Positions 1 through 11,591 of a DNA stretch of 64,000 nucleotides are shown here, piece after piece. The notes beneath the pieces were generated by a model, which saw nothing but the letters and a program-made list of their open reading frames with translations, ran no database searches and was not told the origin of the DNA. How positions within the stretch are numbered: the first letter of the stretch is position 1; the number at the start of each line of letters is the position of its first letter. This DNA comes from Syncephalastrum monosporum B8922 (taxonomy: Eukaryota; Mucoromycota; Mucoromycetes; Mucorales; Syncephalastraceae). Both the position numbers and the translations under genes were made by a program. The stretch covers positions 124,001-188,000 of the forward strand of contig JNEN01000859.1 in assembly GCA_000697355.1 (NCBI GenBank), in the 5' to 3' direction.

Positions 1-3000
1 ATCTACAAGTAAGATTCGCATCAGTCACCTCGCCCTCATCCACCTCTTTCACACTCGTTTGATACTTACTGATATTTCTGGTCTTATCTTTGGATAGAAA
101 CTTGACGGCATCCTTACGGTCATCAAGCTTCGCCTTCATTTTGCGCTCAAATAACGTGTTCTGCTTGGCAGGGTAGAGCTCCTCGATCTGATTAAAGACG
201 CCTGTACGATACAACACGTCTTCAAATTCCTTTTCGTTCACGCCTTCAAGACCCCACACTGTGTTCTCAATGTGACGTAGATCGAGTTTCTGCCATTGCA
301 GGTTCTTGAGTTTCACGGCAGGATAATGCTCGAGTTCTTTACGCTTAGGCGCAGATGGGATGGGTGGGATGGCCGTAGGTGGGGTACCGGGTGCAGGTGA
401 CGGTGCCGTACCGGGTGGCGGGGGTGGCGGGGGTGGTGCGCCTCCTGTGATGGCATGTGGGTATGCTATTGGGTAACTACAAGTGGGACGTACCTGGTGG
501 AGGTGGCGGCGGGGGCGGCGGGGGTGGAGGTGCTGCTCCGCCTGCCCGAATGGGTAAGTCTCGAGATTCATTCAGATTTCTTGCGAAGAACTTACCTGGT
601 GGTGGGGGAGGAGGGGGCGGGGGAGGGGGCGGGATAGATGCTGCTCCACCTAGTCAAATGATAAGTTTGTTGGCTACTACTGCGCAGATCTCTATATTTA
701 CCTGGTGGTGGAGGTGGAGGTGGAGGTGGAGGAACATCTGTGCCTAGTACCCAATAGAACGGTTAGTGTTTCTCTATCTTCACATTGTCTCGTGTCTTAC
801 CAGGCGGCGGTGGAGGTGGAGGAGGAGGCGGTGGTGGAGGACCTGTATTAGACAGGATCGCTAAGAGCCAACGCGTCAGTTCAGGTATCACACTCGTTCA
901 GTTTCACAAACTTACATGCCGATTTGGAGGATGGAGACTGAGAATGAACGGAGATAGAGGACGAGGAGGACGTATCTAAAAAGACAAGTTTTAAGGTTAA
1001 AACTGTTGCCAACCTGTCTTTGCCATCATCAGCTTATCCGCGTACCAGCTATAGAGCTTGGAGGGCTTGATACTTCAGACCGGTGCATCTTCTTGACCAA
1101 CCCAGGCATGGGGAATTTCATGCTCGACTCGTCAATCTCAGTGGGTTTCAAGTTGCTTGTCGTATCGTCGATCTCGCTTCCCTGGCGTGAACGCTGATGC
1201 TTTCTGCGCCCCATTTTCCAATCAGACCCAAGCTTCAATCCGGGAACTATGGGCTCATCAAAGCTATAGTCCTTATCACGAAGCTGTTCCTGCAGCATCA
1301 TGATTGTTTCTCGTGACGTCTTGAGCAAATCTCTCAGCGAGGCATTTTCTGACTCGAGATTCTGCGAACCTATAGATTGGCATTGAGTATATAGGCTTGT
1401 GCGCATTCGCAACCATGCTTACGTCGCCGCTCAACGGGTGCCTGCCCACGCTGTTTCAGCTGATGCTCGAGCTCTCGCTTTTCAGACGCCAGGCGAAAGC
1501 ACTCTTCTCGGCGGGCGGTGGCTTCCTCCTCAAGCTGCTGCATGCGATCGACGTTGCCGAATTTTTGGATCAGATTGCCTACCGACACGCCATATAGCGT
1601 ACTAAAGTCATCTGAGGACCCGCTACGGCGATCCATGACGACTTGATTGACGAGCATGCTGATCATCTGATGATAGTGGGCCCTGTCATAACAGAAACCA
1701 TCAACACCTGGGCCCCATAGGTTTCCTTTTTGGCTGTCCCACTTACTTTGCTTCAGGGTCTCCCTTGACTAGCAGCATACTGCGAAACGTCGATGACAAA
1801 TGTTCAGCAGCTTGCGGCGAATCCGAGAGCTGCTCCATCAGAATATCAAAGAGCTCAGCTGGTTGGGATACATCCGAATACATGGACAACTCGTCACCAA
1901 AGGCCTCTTCGAGATCATTCTCTGCTGCCAGCTTGTAGGCGTCGATTTGGATGTTCAGGAAATGGTAATCCAAAGCTTCCAGCTTGGGCAGTGTGCGCGT
2001 CTGCATGCCGCTGGCATTCAGTTGGTTTCGCAAAAATATTCGGTAATTGATGTCAGGTGGTGACTTTGTCAATGTGTTGATGAGGATCATATTGGAGAGC
2101 TACGGTAGACCATATGAGTACGGGAGTGCCTTGGCTGTCGCGTTTGTCCACTTACAGCATATTCCATTAAATGATTGTCGGGTGTATTGTAGACGCCCAT
2201 GCGCTTCAGGTCATTGTTGGCACCGACCAGCGATCCCATGCGACCGCGCCCATCGACAGTCCTGTCGACACTACTTAACCATGCATCAAACAGATTCAGG
2301 TCCTTGTTGCGCTGTTGGAGCAGTTCAAATCCGCGAATGACATGCTGATGGCCTTCGGGGCTATAATAGCAGAGGAACACGAGCAACTCACATACCAACT
2401 TGCGGGTTTGCCAGTGTGGAGAGGTCAGGGAGGCAACGACGGTATGGATATAGTCATGATGGTACATGATCTCCTCGCCACCTCGCTAAATAGTAAATGG
2501 ATCCAGACGTTACTCCGTGTTCGTCTCCGTAGAGATAGCACACATGGTCACGTACCCAAGTATTGGCGACGGCCTTTATCGATTTCACGATTTCCATCTC
2601 GATATCCAGTTCCTTGTCCTTACTATGAAAGAGCTGAGTGACCCATGGCTTTTCCGGGCCAGTAGAGGATACATACCGAGACGGCATTCGATTCAGGTTG
2701 TCCAGGTGCTGTGTTAGTACGCGTAAGCCCTTGAGGTCGATGAAACGGATGACCCAGCTACTCAGTAAGGTTAGCACGATTCAGGAGTCTATGACACAAG
2801 AGCAGGGTCGTACTCGATCGGGCGTGTCCGTAAGCTCACTTCGAGATTGGCCGCGAGCGCGGGGGTGGGTGCCTCCATGAACTTTCGAATAAAGTATTCG
2901 GGTGTATTGAGCTCGGGACCGGCGGCGGTAGCAGTTGCGGCCGCGGTAAGCGATGCATTGGTGGACGACGACGCCAGGGTGTGGCTGACTCTGGGATGCT

Positions 3001-3646
3001 GTGCAGGAGGCGACTGGGGTCCACTGCGCCCACTGGTCGAGGCACTTTTGCGAGGCGGGGAGCGCACATCTGTAGACTTTTTACTGCTGCTGCCGGGGCT
3101 GCTCAGTTTGCTCAAGACAGTGTTGCCAGCGGTGTTCTCGACTGGCGACGAAGGCGTCCTCTCCGAGTCTTTGGGTAGCTTGCCTCCGGAAGCCAACAAG
3201 AGCTCTGCCTGTCGATCCTGGTTGACCATGAGCCACTTTTTGTTGATATCCCAGGAGAGCATGTTGCGTCGGATCGTTTGGTCATGGATACCACGACGGT
3301 CCTTGGTGCGCAGGTGTTAATCAAGGCCATGGCTGCCATTGAGGTTCGGAAACTTACGAGCATTTGGCGAAACAAGTGTTCAAGCTGCTCCTCGGGTGGA
3401 ACGGCAAAGGCATGGCTGCTGACAACAGGTGGGCTACCCGATCGTCCGGTGTCGATCGATGGCCGGCCCGCTTTTTTTGTTGGGTGTAGGCGCGCGTGGT
3501 GAGCAGACGGAAAAGTGTGCATAAAGGACAACACGAGAAAAAGAAGAGGGGAGAGACTTACGTCTTGTTGTAGTGCGACCGTCAGTGCTACGGGAGGTCG
3601 AGCCTTTCGTTCTTTTCCTTCCCAACCGGTCGAAAAAGTCGGCCAT
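1..3646 (-). CDS. Diaphanous-related formin, C-terminus beyond left edge
   Basis: Formins nucleate and processively elongate unbranched actin filaments at growth tips and septa. The ATG lies at 3644-3646 and opens MADFFDRLGRKRTKG, followed by a Ser/Arg-rich segment. A GTPase-binding region follows around 2790-3260 (PEYFIRKFMEAPTPA, then SLRTRPIEYDP). An FH3-like helical region spans about 1740-2780, including LPKLEALDYHFLNIQIDAY. A coiled coil lies around 1450-1600 (MQQLEEEATARREECFRLA). The polyproline FH1 region is at about 400-850, and the start of FH2 at 1-340 (LKNLQWQKLDLRHIENTVWG). The rest of FH2 is outside the window. The gene is cut by many short introns, so exon ends other than those in FH1 are approximate. 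Domain order matches Bni1/SepA/Dia-type formins. The family call is firm; the exact orthologue is not assigned. Confidence 0.92.
494..842 (-). repeat. Tandem phase-1 polyproline exons of the formin FH1 domain
   Basis: Four consecutive mini-exons read on the minus strand at 842-801 (42 nt), 743-702 (42 nt), 649-596 (54 nt) and 541-494 (48 nt). They join a fifth exon starting at 444 that runs on into FH2. Each begins just after an AG acceptor, encodes a Gly/Ala-led run of prolines, and ends in a Pro codon plus one G before a GTAAG, GTAAAT or GTACG donor. All lengths are multiples of three and all introns (57, 52, 54 and 49 nt) are phase 1, so any exon could be lost or duplicated without changing frame. 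The similarity of exon starts, ends and phases suggests exon duplication. Confidence 0.8.
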
Positions 3647-5628
3647 AGAGCAATAAAAAAGCAATGTACGCCAATGGCGCCTCAATGGAAGGGCCCAAGG
3701 CGCCAAAGAAACCATCCATATTTGGAAATTTCTATAATTAGGACCCTTATTCTGCTGGCCCGACCTCGCCCGTATGTCGCCCCTTCCATATTTCTCGAGA
3801 GCCACGAACCGTCGATCGTTCGAAGCGTGTGGCTATGATTCAGGGAGATAAGGCTCTTAAATTCCGTGTACGAGCAGCATCGCTATTGACATCACGTAAG
3901 AAGTGCGAGGCACCCTATTATATCATCATCCCATGTTGATTCTGGAACAATGCAGCACGTCGCACAAGCCCGCGCAAAAACCTTGTTTACTCTGTGTGTG
4001 TAGCACGTAACTATAGCCTATAGCTAAGCAATAACACAATAGCGTTTGTATGTGTATCGTATCAGGAGAAGTCAATAAAGCTAAATTTTGTAATATACCA
4101 GTTCCACAAGGACGAGTGACACCCTCGCTATAGCTTGACGATGTCCTTTCATAAAAAGTCATTAAACACATGGAACAAAATATGATACATAATTTCTGCT
4201 GCGAGCCAGGGAGCTGGAATAGTGCACATGTCACAGTCTTGCTATGTTACAGTAGTTTCTTATTTATCTCGTTATGACTTACGGTGCCTTTTGCTGTTGG
4301 GATAAAAGGCCCATTCCTGCTCATCAGTAATTTGCACTCTACCCTTTTTGACGGAGACACTGCCGTACTGTAGAAGACATGTCTCGGCTTTGCTGTTTCT
4401 TAAAAAAAAAAAAATAAAGAAAAATAGAGAAAAAAGGTCTAACCAACAGTATTAGTTCCCAGGTACAGGTAGAAGCTCGCATTTCAGCAGATGTGGCTAA
4501 TATAGCATTTTTACGACATATGTGCTTTGAGATATTCTGCTGTTCATTGCTAACTGGTGTTGAATGGGGGGGGGAAGCTCGAACGCTACATTACAGCGAA
4601 TGCTCAAGGTGCTCAGATCGAATAAATGAAATTCCGTTGGAAGGAAGAGAAGACCTGCTACATAGATACAAAAGCGGTACACTTGCTTCTCGTGAGGAGG
4701 TCTTAACGCCCCAGAACCATGCTACCTGCACAACATGTTTATCGTCTATTGAAGTAAGTTAGGTAAAGATAATGACCCTATGGATGGGAATAAACGCCTG
4801 TCCAGTCATTTTCATCAGATCAAAAGGGGCGGCATAGCAAAATACTGCCGTGGCTATATTCGCCATTCACTTTTCTATATCGGCAAGGTATTGTGGATTT
4901 GCATAGTATCCCAAAAACTGAAGAGGTACAAAAGAAGATCGATTTAAAATAGTAAAAGTGACAGTGGGAGAGGTTGGCGTTTGCACCTTATAACGTTGCA
5001 GACTTCTTAAGTCTCGCTCACCGCTCGCAGGGCGGTGCAGAAGGAAGTCACCAAAATACTGGTGTATGCTCTGCTCCCGCCCCCGCCAGCTACCGTTTCG
5101 TAAAATGGTATCAAGTGCTGCTCACGGTCATGGATGCGCTTTTGGAAGAAGTCCTTCACCCCTTTGCGGACCCTCTCCTTCCGTCTCTCCTCCGGCCTCT
5201 TGACTATGACGATACGCGTCATGGCCCATTAACCTTTTTATATTATTATCCCATTCTCGTAGGCAACTGCCAAAATGTAGACACCCGCGAGAAATAGGAA
5301 GACAGCAGTGGGTTCCTCTTCGACTTATTCCCAGTTGAGATTGTGGCGGCCCTCGTTCATGATCGGGTTCCTGAGCGATCAAGGCAGTGCATCGCATGCC
5401 TGATAGACACGCTGATAGATTGCCAGTGCCAACATTAAAAGGTTTACACTGGAGCATAGAGACGTTCGGCTTAATACAGCAAACGGCGATATTCTCGTCA
5501 GAAGGAAGAAGGAATATAAAAGGTTGTCGTGTAGGTGAAGAAATAATTATTGGACAAAAGGTCTGCGAAAGTCGTGACGGTGGAGTGAAATAAGGGACAG
5601 TATCCGACTTTTTTGTTCTGCTCACGGC
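3647..5628. other. Intergenic region between formin and SLD5, no clear gene
   Basis: The stretch is mostly AT-rich with A-runs and no supported gene. It should hold the divergent promoters of the formin (left) and SLD5 (right). The only coding-like island is about 4970-5340, where base composition rises in GC and both strands stay open; see the small ORF at 5007-5222. Confidence 0.5.
5007..5222 (-). CDS. Possible small hypothetical protein (71 aa)
   Basis: An ATG-initiated frame on the minus strand, rich in Arg, Lys and Glu at its start (VKRPEERRKERVRKGVKDF) and ending SFCTALRAVSET. It lies in a GC-richer island within AT-rich intergenic DNA, but the opposite strand is also open for 107 codons, so the strand is ambiguous. 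No family is recognised. It may equally be a relic or chance ORF. Confidence 0.2.
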   Translation of the reverse strand: MTRIVIVKRPEERRKERVRKGVKDFFQKRIHDREQHLIPFYETVAGGGGSRAYTSILVTSFCTALRAVSET

Positions 5629-6731
5629 ATGCTAGAATCGGCGTCACCCCCGCAGACAAGCGGATCACCCGCCCTCGATGCCTCTGAACTGTCCTTGCCA
5701 ACCTCGTCGATGGACCTCGCCAGTCAGAGCCAGGATCAGTCCGCGTCCCTCTTGGACGCCTCCATGGCGTCTGTCGACAACGAATCCTTGAGCTATTCCC
5801 GTCTCCCTTTTGACAACAATTCCACTCATAACCCTATCTTCACCCTCGAACACATTTGGATGAACGAACGCGGTGCTCCTGAACTCCTGCCTTTTCGCGC
5901 TGACATTGTGGATTCCATGAAGGATCTCATTGAGGAACAGGTATACTTCGTATGAGCACTCCCTCCTTGCGTGTATTCTGTATCCCGCCCGTCACCACTC
6001 AATTTTTCTTCCCTCTTAGACCGACCGCATCCTCGACATGGAAGTCAGCAATCCAGACGAGAACTTTTACTCTATGCTGTATCAGACAGAAATCGAACGC
6101 CTAAAGTTTTTGTTAAAGAGCTACCTACGAACACGACTTTTCAAGGTAAAGTGGTTCTGTCACATACTTTCCCCCTTTTTTTTTCTTTTTTCTTTTTTTC
6201 CTTTCCTAATCCACCATTATCAGATCGAAAAGTTTGCTCTCTGGCTTTTACGTCAGGACGACGCTGCTCACATCATGTCACCGCACGAATTGGAATACGC
6301 TCGCAGGTGAGTTCCTTTGCTTATGCCTTAAGGACACCATCTCATGTCTTACAAAGCTACCAAACCCTGCTGGAGACGCACCACCACGAAACATTCGCGC
6401 ACATGTTACCTCACACACAACAAAAGCAGGACGAAGAGATGGGCGATGTATCTATGGGTAACTTCACCACTGTTCCATCCTTGCTCCGTGTGGCTAATCT
6501 GATTGTAGTGGTCACACCCAACATGGAAGCACCTGTTTTCGTCAAGGCATTGGACGCGACAGGTCCATTACACATTGCGGGGTAAGCCGCTTATATGCAA
6601 ATCTAGACACGTGACTCACGTTCCATAGTCCCGACGAGGAAGACGTAAGCCTGGAAAAGGGCGACATCTACTTGTTACGATACAGTGCCGTCAAGCAACT
6701 ACTCTCTGATAGGCTGGTTCGACTCATTTAA
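5629..6731 (+). CDS. SLD5: GINS complex subunit Sld5
   Basis: Sld5 is one of the four GINS proteins that join Mcm2-7 and Cdc45 in the replicative CMG helicase. Six exons fit exactly: 5629-5940, 6020-6145, 6224-6306, 6357-6457, 6509-6581 and 6629-6731, giving 265 aa. After an acidic, Ser-rich N-terminus come IWMNERGAPELLPFRADIV, then the helical A-domain (QTEIERLKFLLKSYLRTRL, then IEKFALWLL). The C-terminal B-domain follows: MEAPVFVKALDATGPLHIAG, PDEEDVSLEKGDIYLLRYSAV and the final LVRLI. These are standard Sld5 signatures and the length is normal for the family. The gene lies 190 bp upstream of the carotenoid oxygenase gene in the same direction. Confidence 0.93.
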
Positions 6732-6920
6732 TTGCGATTGGCTTCACCTTTGTACATATTAATCCGAAAAAGTTTGTGTCATATCCATCTTCTACTTTAT
6801 TTCTTTTTGCTGCATCTGTACTGTACACCGAGAACAATGAAATCAAAAGGGGCTTAAAATACAGCGACTCCCCGCCCTTCGCTTTGCTCACCAACTTCCT
6901 TCTGTCTTCTCAAATTTCTC

Positions 6921-8601
6921 ATGTGGTGGCTCGTTTCCTCGTTCCTCTGTCTGCTTTCGGCCTATGGGTATCTCTGGTACAAATATACGGTCCAGATCGT
7001 ACATACTTTGGTGGCAGCCCACAGCAAGAACAGCTTTAGCAATACACCCGAACACAACACGCCCATCATCGTCCCTATTCAAGGCAAGTTGCCGTCGTGG
7101 GCTGCCTGTGTACTTTACCGGATTGGTCCTGGAAAATATCGCCTTGCCAACCATGTGGTACACCATGCCTTTGACGGTATGCCCTTCATGCACCGCGTCG
7201 AGCTCGACCCTGAACAAAATATCGTCAAGTACAATTCGCGTCATTTAGCCCGAGCGGTTGAAGCCAATATCAGAAAGACAGGTCTTATGCCAGTGATGTT
7301 TGGCCATCAAGCAGAACAGGGAATTGCAGCTATTCTGAGACGCTTTTATGAAATTGTGATTTGCAAACCTGTCATGTCAGACCCTTCTGCACAGATGGTC
7401 GGTGTCACGGCGTCGCCGAACTATCCGGGAACAACCGCGCAGCGCCCACTTGTAGCCAAAACGGATCTCAATATGCTGCAGCAAATAGATCCAGACACGC
7501 TAGGTGAGACATGGATACGAACATGCTGAATTTCCTTCGAACTAATAAGGGAACTTAGAGCCTCTCAGACTGTTCCAGTATTCCCAGTGGGATCCCAAGT
7601 TGAAGGGCGTCATTTCTGCTGCACATCACCAGTACGATCCTGTCACGAACGAGTCGTTCAATTTCACCTTGGATTTGGTATCAGGTGTCATGACGGTGTT
7701 CAGCTTGCAAGACCAACATCATACAATTCTTGCAACCATTACCAAACGGCAGGCCCCTGCTCCCAACCGCAAGATCTTGCCTGCTTACATACATTCTTTT
7801 TGGCTGACGACGAACTATATCATTTTACCGGAGTCACCCGTCTATTATGATCCGGCGAAGCTCCTAGTGACTGGAAGCGCCCTCACCGCCCTCCAATGGC
7901 GCGAAGGTCCAACGTATCTCCACATCATCAGCCGGCGCCCCGACCTTGGCCATATTGCCACTGTACCTGCTTCACCCTTCTTTACGTTCCATACCGGCAA
8001 TGCATACGAACAGGACGGCCACCTTGTTCTCGACTGCTGTGCCTTTCAAGACGCTACCATCCTGTACCAGCTTCATACCTTTGGGCAGCCCGAAGACGAG
8101 CGCAAGCAGGCTCCGGAGCAGACTTGGCCTCCTCGGCAAGCCAGTTTTGGCCATTATCAGCGTCACGTCATTCGAAAAATGGATTGGCATCTCTCCTCTG
8201 AGATCCTGGCGCGCAATATCGAATTTGTGCGTTACGCTCAGAGAGATGCGCTTAAGCCTTACAGGTATGCCTGGGCTTGCCAGTTGTGGGCGGCCACCAC
8301 TGATACCCCGGAGACCTACAGCCTGGTCAAGATTGACCTACAAAATGGTACCTTGACAGCCTATCATCCGCCAGGATACGCCTGCTCTGAGCCTATCTTT
8401 TTCCCTCGCCCTGGTGCCAAGAATGATGACGATGGCATCATTGTTGCTTTGGCGAATCTTCAAGAAGGCCGGTGCAAACTTGTCGTACTGGATGCGAGTG
8501 TCATGACTGAACTTGCGCACGCTGACCTTGGTCAGTTTCGTGCAACTACTTTTCATGGATCTTTAGTCGATAGCAAATATCATAATATATCTATCAACTA
8601 G
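6921..8601 (+). CDS. Carotenoid cleavage dioxygenase (RPE65/CCD family)
   Basis: This non-haem iron enzyme family cleaves carotenoids or apocarotenoids. Two exons, 6921-7503 and 7559-8601, join in frame to give 541 aa. The N-terminus carries a hydrophobic, membrane-anchoring segment (WWLVSSFLCLLSAYGYLWY). Family motifs follow: HHAFDGMPFMHRVELD, SAAHHQYDP, PAYIHSFWLTTNYIILPESP, FFTFHTGNAYEQDGHLVLD and a final TTFHGS. The four iron-binding His are best matched by His217 or 218, His273, His339 and His527, so the active site looks complete. In zygomycetes, members of this family (CarS/Tsp3, AcaA/Tsp4) produce the apocarotenoid precursors of trisporic acid sex pheromones. I cannot decide which paralogue this is. 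A start upstream at 6776 is out of frame and not used. Confidence 0.9.
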
Positions 8602-8799
8602 ATTATACTTATTAATCAAGGTGCGATTTTGTGCTATTATCATACCAAATACACCTGTACTCTATACCCGTGAGATAGTGAAATGAGTGATATTGAAGAT
8701 ATATGCATGTAGGATATATGCACAGTAGAAGGCATTAAAGGAGTTAAGTGATCTCATATGACACGTACAAGGCATACGTTTATGAGACGAATATGGTTG

Positions 8800-8930
8800 T
8801 TAACAGCCTATACCGCCGTCGCCGCAACCATATTCGCCGCTACTACCTCCACCGAAGAGTCCACCGGCACCACCATACCGCTGCTTTTTTTTTTTTTTAG
8901 GTTTTTTGGGCAAGTTTTGCCGGCCGTTTT
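8800..8930 (-). pseudogene. Lys-rich/Gly-rich C-terminal fragment
   Basis: On the minus strand a frame runs [18 protein letters not shown], then LFGGGSSGEYGCGDGGIGC, then stop at 8800-8802. A stop lies in frame just upstream near 8932. The only possible acceptors sit in an A-rich stretch that makes a poor splice site. The composition is not random for this AT-rich DNA and looks like the tail of a Gly/Cys-rich small protein. With no ATG or first exon found, it is best read as a remnant. Confidence 0.25.
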
Positions 8931-10578
8931 ACGAAGAGCTTATACATTAGGCGTGCCTACACACGCGAGAAATAAAGTAAGCGCAAGCCATTTCTGCGTG
9001 TGGTATACGCACTCTATTGACCTCCAATTTCTACCTTGTGGCAAGTTCAATCGTGGCGCAATGTCAACTAAGCGCATTGGGTGTTCGCGTCAAAAGTTGA
9101 TGCGTATATATTTCATCTCCTTGACCCATACTGTATGTAAAAAGCTGTCAGCTTCGTGATAATTTAGAGCGACCCAGAGCACGTACTTACGCCTATCATA
9201 TGGATTTTGGTTGAATTTGCTTCTTTAAATACTGTACTCGCTATATGAGATCTCCAAATGGAGCATATCTATTAAACAGCATATACAATGTACTCTAACA
9301 TAGCTGGTGGCCTGTAAAAAAAAAAACTCGAAGAGTAAAAAAAAGATTGAAGACGGACGGCTAACGTATACGCGCATCTACTGTATATTTTTTATCAACT
9401 GTATCTTTATCAGCTAAGCTCGTCTTAGACGTACCTATATTGAAAACACTGGACCTGACTCTTACTCCATTGATAGCGCCATAATTCCCTCCATCGATTA
9501 ATCATAAGTCACTTGCGCGGCGCGGATCATCATTACGTAGGCGTCACTATTCACGCGTCGATTCGAACAGCATGTGCGACGTACAATTAAACTTTCAAAT
9601 TTTCGCGAGGTTTCAAGTAAAAAGAATTGATGGCGCGCGACACCATCGGTCATGCGCCTAATTTTCACGTTCGTTTGGGCTGAACTCGTATCCAGAGTGC
9701 TGGTAAATCCTGCATTTTGAAAGTGTGTTTTCTTTTATGTCAAATGACCCTACAGCGGTAAAACCACTTGAAATCCAGTGGGCTTGGACTGCGCGCTGTT
9801 GTGCTGAACTTGAGAACTAGTATATGACAAGGCGTGCCTCTCCCTGCGTTGCCCCAGGAGAGAAAGAAAAAAAGTTCTCGCTTTCTATAAAGTTTAGATA
9901 AGCCAACTGTTTTTCAGTCATTGCCACAGTCAAGCATTCAGTGCGGACTGGACGATCAATTCTTAGAGTTTTCGTTATCACCGTAGCCCGAAAAGAAACG
10001 TGTTATACACGCGTGCCATGCCATGATACGTAATCGTGATTTAAGAGGCGCGTGATAATGCGCAAAAGGTGAACTTGAAAGGACGTCTTTTCAGTCAGCT
10101 TGAAATAAATCTAGATAAATCAGTGAGAATTCAAGGCATTTATCACTTCGATGATGATAGCAGTTAACGTCATAGAACGTGATTCGATGCGCTGCAATGC
10201 GCTTCAGTGTGCTTCAATCGTGGTCTCCTTTCAACAAATGTAATAAGAAAATATCAAGTATCTTCTGAACGCTTCTGTACACAAGAGCTTCCCAGGAAAT
10301 TGGAACAACGTGCACATGTATGCTGCACAGCAGAAAGTTAGACTAAGTAAGCTATACCAAATTTAGAAATCGTGGAAAGGACAACAACAAAAAGTTTAAA
10401 AAAACCGTGAGAGCATTTTGACATTGACGCCACGTCCTCATGATGGTATGATAAAGGAAAAAGAAAAGACAAACCCATGCATAAGAATGCATTCATCAGT
10501 GAGTACAAGATGTGTCGAGACGCGCGGTTAACACACGATAAGGCCGTGTTTAGCCTCAAGCTCACCATGTTCGAAATG

Positions 10579-10586
10579 CATAAAAG
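10579..10586 (+). promoter_or_regulatory. TATA-like element upstream of the 10653 ORF
   Basis: CATAAAAG followed by a pyrimidine-rich leader (CTCTCTTCCTCACTTCCTCT) lies about 67-74 bp before the ATG at 10653. This is a typical spacing for a well-expressed fungal gene with a short 5' leader. Inferred from sequence only. Confidence 0.45.
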
Positions 10587-10652
10587 CTCCTTTTCGCCGT
10601 TGCGAGTCCATTATCTCTCTTCCTCACTTCCTCTCAACTTTCTCTTCTTGAC

Positions 10653-11591
10653 ATGTTCTTCTACTCTTCTCTTAACGCACTTCAACGCCCTGTCGACTAC
10701 GAAGGTGATACTGGCATGATGGCGCCTTACCAAGCGGATACAAGCATTACTGGTTGGCTTTTCCGGCCTCTGTACGCGATGGGCTATGACCTTCTTTTGG
10801 CCATGCACCTCTTTGCGTCCTGCAAGAACAACTCCCCTGACGACCCTGCTACCGATGCCGATATCGGTGACGATACGACCTATGACTTTGTGGATGACGA
10901 GGCCGACGTCGTCGCAGAGTGCCCCCGTTCGTTGGACACCTCCGCTGGCAAAGGAGTTACTCCCTGTGGTAATGAAGCTCAAGTTCCAGACATCTGCCGC
11001 CCATCGCGCGCTTCCAACTGGGTGAGCGCTTTTAAGCGTGTGTTTATCCGCCATGTGTCTTCGCTGCTGCCGTCTGTCAACGGCGTGTCACCTGCCAACG
11101 ACGCGTCGCCTGCCGTGTCCACGTCTCTCGCCTGGACATTGTTCACTCATGTCAAGCGCATCCATCGCGCTTGCCGCTATTACCGCTGGAACCAGACTCA
11201 AAAGACTGATCCTACTCCTCATCCCATTGCTGATATGCTCGCGCCGGCCTGGTCCCATTATATCAACAGCGTTCTCTTTTACAAGCACCCCATCCTATAC
11301 TACATATATCAGCGCATAGTACCTGCTCAAGAGTCCTCTCACCCTTCTGCTGAGCCTCGTTCCCCATTCTTCAAAGTTCGCATGGGTGACAACGACTATT
11401 CTTGCTTTCCACCCGAGGCAGCTGCAGCTATCCGCCAAGCATTAAACGATTACACTGGCCAGTACGATGAAGTCACCAAGGATGACGTTGATGAAGGTTT
11501 CTTTGGGAGCGACAACGAGTACGACATCATCGATAAACTTGAACCAGAGGAAGACTTTCCAGGCATCCACTTCTTGCCATGCAAGGCCTAA
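10653..11591 (+). CDS. Hypothetical protein, intronless (312 aa)
   Basis: A single open frame of 312 codons with even, coding-like composition, in contrast to its AT-rich flanks. I do not recognise a family. It has a short hydrophobic patch (WLFRPLYAMGYDLLLAMHLF) at about residues 35-54. An acidic stretch follows (DADIGDDTTYDFVDDEAD), then a basic aromatic segment with VKRIHRACRYYRWNQ. The acidic C-terminus contains DEGFFGSDNEYDIIDKLEPE. Five Cys are scattered. A TATA-like site and pyrimidine-rich leader sit just upstream. The patch might be an amphipathic or membrane-associating helix, but no signal peptide is obvious. Probably a lineage-restricted gene. Confidence 0.65.
   Translation: MFFYSSLNALQRPVDYEGDTGMMAPYQADTSITGWLFRPLYAMGYDLLLAMHLFASCKNNSPDDPATDADIGDDTTYDFVDDEADVVAECPRSLDTSAGKGVTPCGNEAQVPDICRPSRASNWVSAFKRVFIRHVSSLLPSVNGVSPANDASPAVSTSLAWTLFTHVKRIHRACRYYRWNQTQKTDPTPHPIADMLAPAWSHYINSVLFYKHPILYYIYQRIVPAQESSHPSAEPRSPFFKVRMGDNDYSCFPPEAAAAIRQALNDYTGQYDEVTKDDVDEGFFGSDNEYDIIDKLEPEEDFPGIHFLPCKA

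Larger units (their letters stand above)
8602..10652. other. Long AT-rich intergenic region
   Basis: About 2 kb without a supportable gene. It holds A/T homopolymers and scattered short ORFs of biased composition. The only notable items are a Lys-then-Gly-rich minus-strand reading frame ending at 8800, and a TATA-like site just ahead of the orphan at 10653. Confidence 0.6.

Noticed and set aside
457..979. Plus-strand glycine-rich ORFs (runs of Gly) at 457-747 and 785-979
   Set aside because: They are the reverse complement of the formin polyproline FH1 exons on the minus strand.
8758..9159. 133-codon plus-strand ORF
   Set aside because: Contains a homopolymer-coded Phe/Leu run, no family motif, and composition equal to the AT-rich flanks.
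9545..9565. GATTCGAAC-like sequence suggesting a tRNA T-loop
   Set aside because: The flanking five bases do not pair to form a T-stem and no acceptor stem or A box lies at the right distance.
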